Positions 6,399 through 7,319 of a stretch of 7,319 nucleotides of DNA are shown here, piece by piece; positions within the stretch are counted from its first letter, which is position 1, and the number at the start of each line of letters is the position of its first letter. The notes below the pieces were generated by a model. It was not told the origin of the DNA. It searched no databases and saw nothing but the letters and a program-made list of their open reading frames with translations. The stretch comes from JAVVEZ01 sp032250895 (GTDB taxonomy: Bacteria > Pseudomonadota > Gammaproteobacteria > Pseudomonadales > Pseudohongiellaceae): the NCBI GenBank assembly GCA_032250895.1, contig JAVVEZ010000125.1, positions 1 through 7,319 on the forward strand. The letters are read 5' to 3'. The translations under genes and the position numbers were made by a program.

Positions 6399-6698
6399 CT
6401 ATGCGTTGGCTTGTGACGGCTCCCAGCGGTGGATTTTCTGGATTTCAGGGCCAATTTCACTCCTGGCCTTGTCCAGGTCATAGGCTTTTTGCAAATTCAT
6501 CCAAAGCTCCGGCCCAGTGCCAAAAAACTGCCCCAGCCGCAACGCCGTATCCGCTGTGATAGCTCTGCCACCATGGATGATCTGCAAGACCCGGTTGGGC
6601 GGCACGCCGATCTGGCGGGACAGTTCCGTTGCCGTAATCCCAATTTCCTCCAATTCATCTTCCAGGATTTCACCCGGATGTATCGGTTCTCCAGCCAT
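6399..6698 (-). CDS. higA: HigA-type antitoxin (XRE-family helix-turn-helix)
   Basis: A 99-residue protein starting MAGEPIHPGEILEDEL, the typical HigA opening. A helix-turn-helix spans about residues 22-41 (TATELSRQIGVPPNRVLQII), followed by the characteristic GGRAITADTALRL and FFGTGPELWMNLQ segments. HigA binds and neutralises the HigB toxin and represses the operon by binding its promoter palindrome. It lies 19 bases downstream of higB, the toxin-first order normal for this family. An AAGGTGA ribosome site lies about 6 bases before ATG 6698. The gene looks intact. The obvious operator is the palindrome at 7017-7035 upstream of higB. Confidence 0.93.
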   Translation of the reverse strand: MAGEPIHPGEILEDELEEIGITATELSRQIGVPPNRVLQIIHGGRAITADTALRLGQFFGTGPELWMNLQKAYDLDKARSEIGPEIQKIHRWEPSQANA

Positions 6699-6717
6699 GT
6701 TTATTCACCTTGCCTTT

Positions 6718-6993
6718 CTAATGGTAATCCACGATTTCAACATCATGCGCGCCGTCATCCCAGATAAAGCAGATACGCCATTGCTTATTTATGCGAATGC
6801 TGCACTGCCCGGCCCGACCGCCTGAGAGCTTCTCGAAGCGGTTGCTCGGCAGGGCCTGTAAAGCCTTAAGGGAATCAGAAGCATCCAGAATGCGCAGCCG
6901 CTTTTCCGCCTGCCGTCTGAAACCCGAAAATGCAGTAACATGATGGCCGTGAAAGAGGCGTTCTGTCTTCCTGCACTTAAAGCTCACGATCAT
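6718..6993 (-). CDS. higB: HigB-type toxin (RelE/ParE superfamily)
   Basis: A 91-residue protein, MIVSFKCRKTERLF..., with the family pattern RLRILDASDSL, NRFEKLSGGRAGQCSIRINKQWRICF and a VEIVDYH ending. HigB toxins are ribosome-dependent mRNA endonucleases; the basic and aromatic residues of the C-terminal half (Arg67, Arg73, His91 by position) are where the active site lies in relatives. ATG 6993 is preferred to the TTG at 6999 because MIVSF aligns with the usual HigB start. The ribosome site is weak (TAAG). Together with higA it makes a complete toxin-antitoxin operon with its own promoter and operator, bracketed by direct repeats. It appears functional. Confidence 0.92.
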   Translation of the reverse strand: MIVSFKCRKTERLFHGHHVTAFSGFRRQAEKRLRILDASDSLKALQALPSNRFEKLSGGRAGQCSIRINKQWRICFIWDDGAHDVEIVDYH

Positions 6994-7016
6994 GTTCAAC
7001 TTACTATGTTTTTATG

Positions 7017-7035
7017 ATTTACGTCAAACGTAAAT
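7017..7035. promoter_or_regulatory. Palindromic operator of the higBA operon
   Basis: ATTTACG-TCAAA-CGTAAAT is a perfect 7-5-7 inverted repeat, 24 bases before the higB start. It overlaps the predicted -10 box, the classic position for autorepression by HigA. A related imperfect repeat, AACGGTAA/TTACGTT (6361-6380), lies beyond the other end of the operon. Confidence 0.7.
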
Positions 7036-7060
7036 ATATAGCGCGTGGCAGGATATTCAA
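7033..7060 (-). promoter_or_regulatory. Promoter of the higBA operon
   Basis: On the minus strand TTGAAT (7055-7060) is followed after 16 bases by TATATT (7033-7038), matching four and five of six sigma-70 consensus positions. The start would fall inside the operator palindrome, giving a leader of roughly 30 bases before higB. Confidence 0.55.
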
Positions 7061-7095
7061 GTCTGTCGGACTCAGGATGATTCGAAGATCATCGC

Positions 7096-7134
7096 TTGTG
7101 TGCATTGGCTGCCTGTGCATCTCAGGGCCGCGGC
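7096..7134. repeat. Direct repeat copy B (right of HigBA module)
   Basis: A 39-base copy of the repeat at 6292-6328, same orientation, with two extra bases (7121-7122). The stop codon and last codons of the NTF2-like gene (7122-7134) lie inside it. The two copies start 804 bases apart and enclose higA, higB and their promoter. Confidence 0.9.
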
Positions 7135-7319
7135 ATGTAATAGGGCAGGAAGGCGCTGAGCCCCTCTATGCGGCTGATCCTGCCGTCGACGATCCTGAAA
7201 ATCTCCAGCTGGCCGAGGGTGTAGGGGTACTCGACCGGCACATGCTGCACGGCGCCATCCAGAGTTTCGTAAGTAGTGTAACGCAGCGCATGATCTTCGT
7301 AGTCGATGGCCACGACGAG
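7122..7319 (-). CDS. C-terminal end of an NTF2/SnoaL-like protein (partial, enters from right edge)
   Basis: The minus-strand frame is open from the window edge to TGA 7122-7124, giving 65 codons of a protein whose start is outside. The sequence, with YPYTLGQLEIFRIVDGRISRIEG and FLPYYMPRP, has the ending of NTF2-like (SnoaL or DUF8021-type) proteins: strands of a cone-shaped beta sheet and an E-x-F-x-I-x-D-G-x-I-x-x-I-E pattern. Relatives are often hypothetical or exported and bind small hydrophobic ligands or act as isomerases; no function can be assigned from this fragment. Its last four codons and stop are part of the repeat that flanks the toxin-antitoxin module, so its original ending may have been altered. 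Confidence 0.65.
   Translation of the reverse strand, partial: LVVAIDYEDHALRYTTYETLDGAVQHVPVEYPYTLGQLEIFRIVDGRISRIEGLSAFLPYYMPRP

Noticed and set aside
6343..7043. The word ATATATAGCG shared by the gaps on both sides of higBA (6343-6352 and 7034-7043)
   Set aside because: Shared 10-base words are expected by chance in a window of this size, and it is not in the same position relative to the 39-base repeats.
6292..7134. Integron gene cassettes with attC sites
   Set aside because: The genes are short and accessory, but I find no GTTRRRY core sites paired with their inverse, and higBA has its own promoter with a direct, not attC-like, repeat.
1..7319. CRISPR array, tRNA or rRNA genes
   Set aside because: No regularly spaced repeats and no recognisable tRNA or rRNA signatures were seen on either strand.

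Overview
The window looks like a moderately GC-rich Gram-negative chromosome, most likely gammaproteobacterial. That rests on the protein families, the lipoprotein-free Sec signal peptide on a c-type haem protein, and AAGGAGG-type ribosome sites; I cannot name the genus. Eight protein genes or remnants are recognisable, six on the minus strand and two on the plus strand, plus a ninth gene entering from the right edge.

Left part (1-2663): a large minus-strand gene, running off the left edge, encodes a SEC-C zinc-motif protein with helical-repeat regions. It is divergent from a complete, secreted cytochrome P460-family haem protein on the plus strand, across a 282-base intergenic region.

Middle part (2690-5568): a minus-strand LytS-type sensor kinase and LytTR response regulator, a DUF1016/YhcG-type gene, and on the plus strand the first half of a MacB/LolD-type ABC ATPase. 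All four carry a large loss of conserved sequence. The regulator lacks the end of the receiver and the start of LytTR and has an in-frame TGA at the join. The kinase lacks about 45 residues between the histidine domain and the N-box. The DUF1016 protein lacks about 70 residues holding its PD-(D/E)XK nuclease core. The ABC gene stops before its signature and Walker B motifs. The losses in regulator, kinase and nuclease all preserve reading frame. The kinase and regulator were presumably an operon controlling the ABC transporter, a common arrangement, but here the circuit looks broken. The alternative is a misassembly or a chimeric consensus.

Right part (5610-7319): a complete glutathione S-transferase-like gene, a complete HigBA-type toxin-antitoxin pair with a clear promoter and palindromic operator, and the C-terminal end of an NTF2/SnoaL-like protein, all on the minus strand. 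A 37-39 base direct repeat flanks the toxin-antitoxin module, and one copy contains the stop codon of the NTF2-like gene. This suggests the module was inserted between two formerly adjacent genes.

I do not see a convincing new multi-gene system. The most unusual signals are the run of four truncated genes, the repeat-bracketed HigBA module, and a perfect 27-base palindrome inside the DUF1016 gene.
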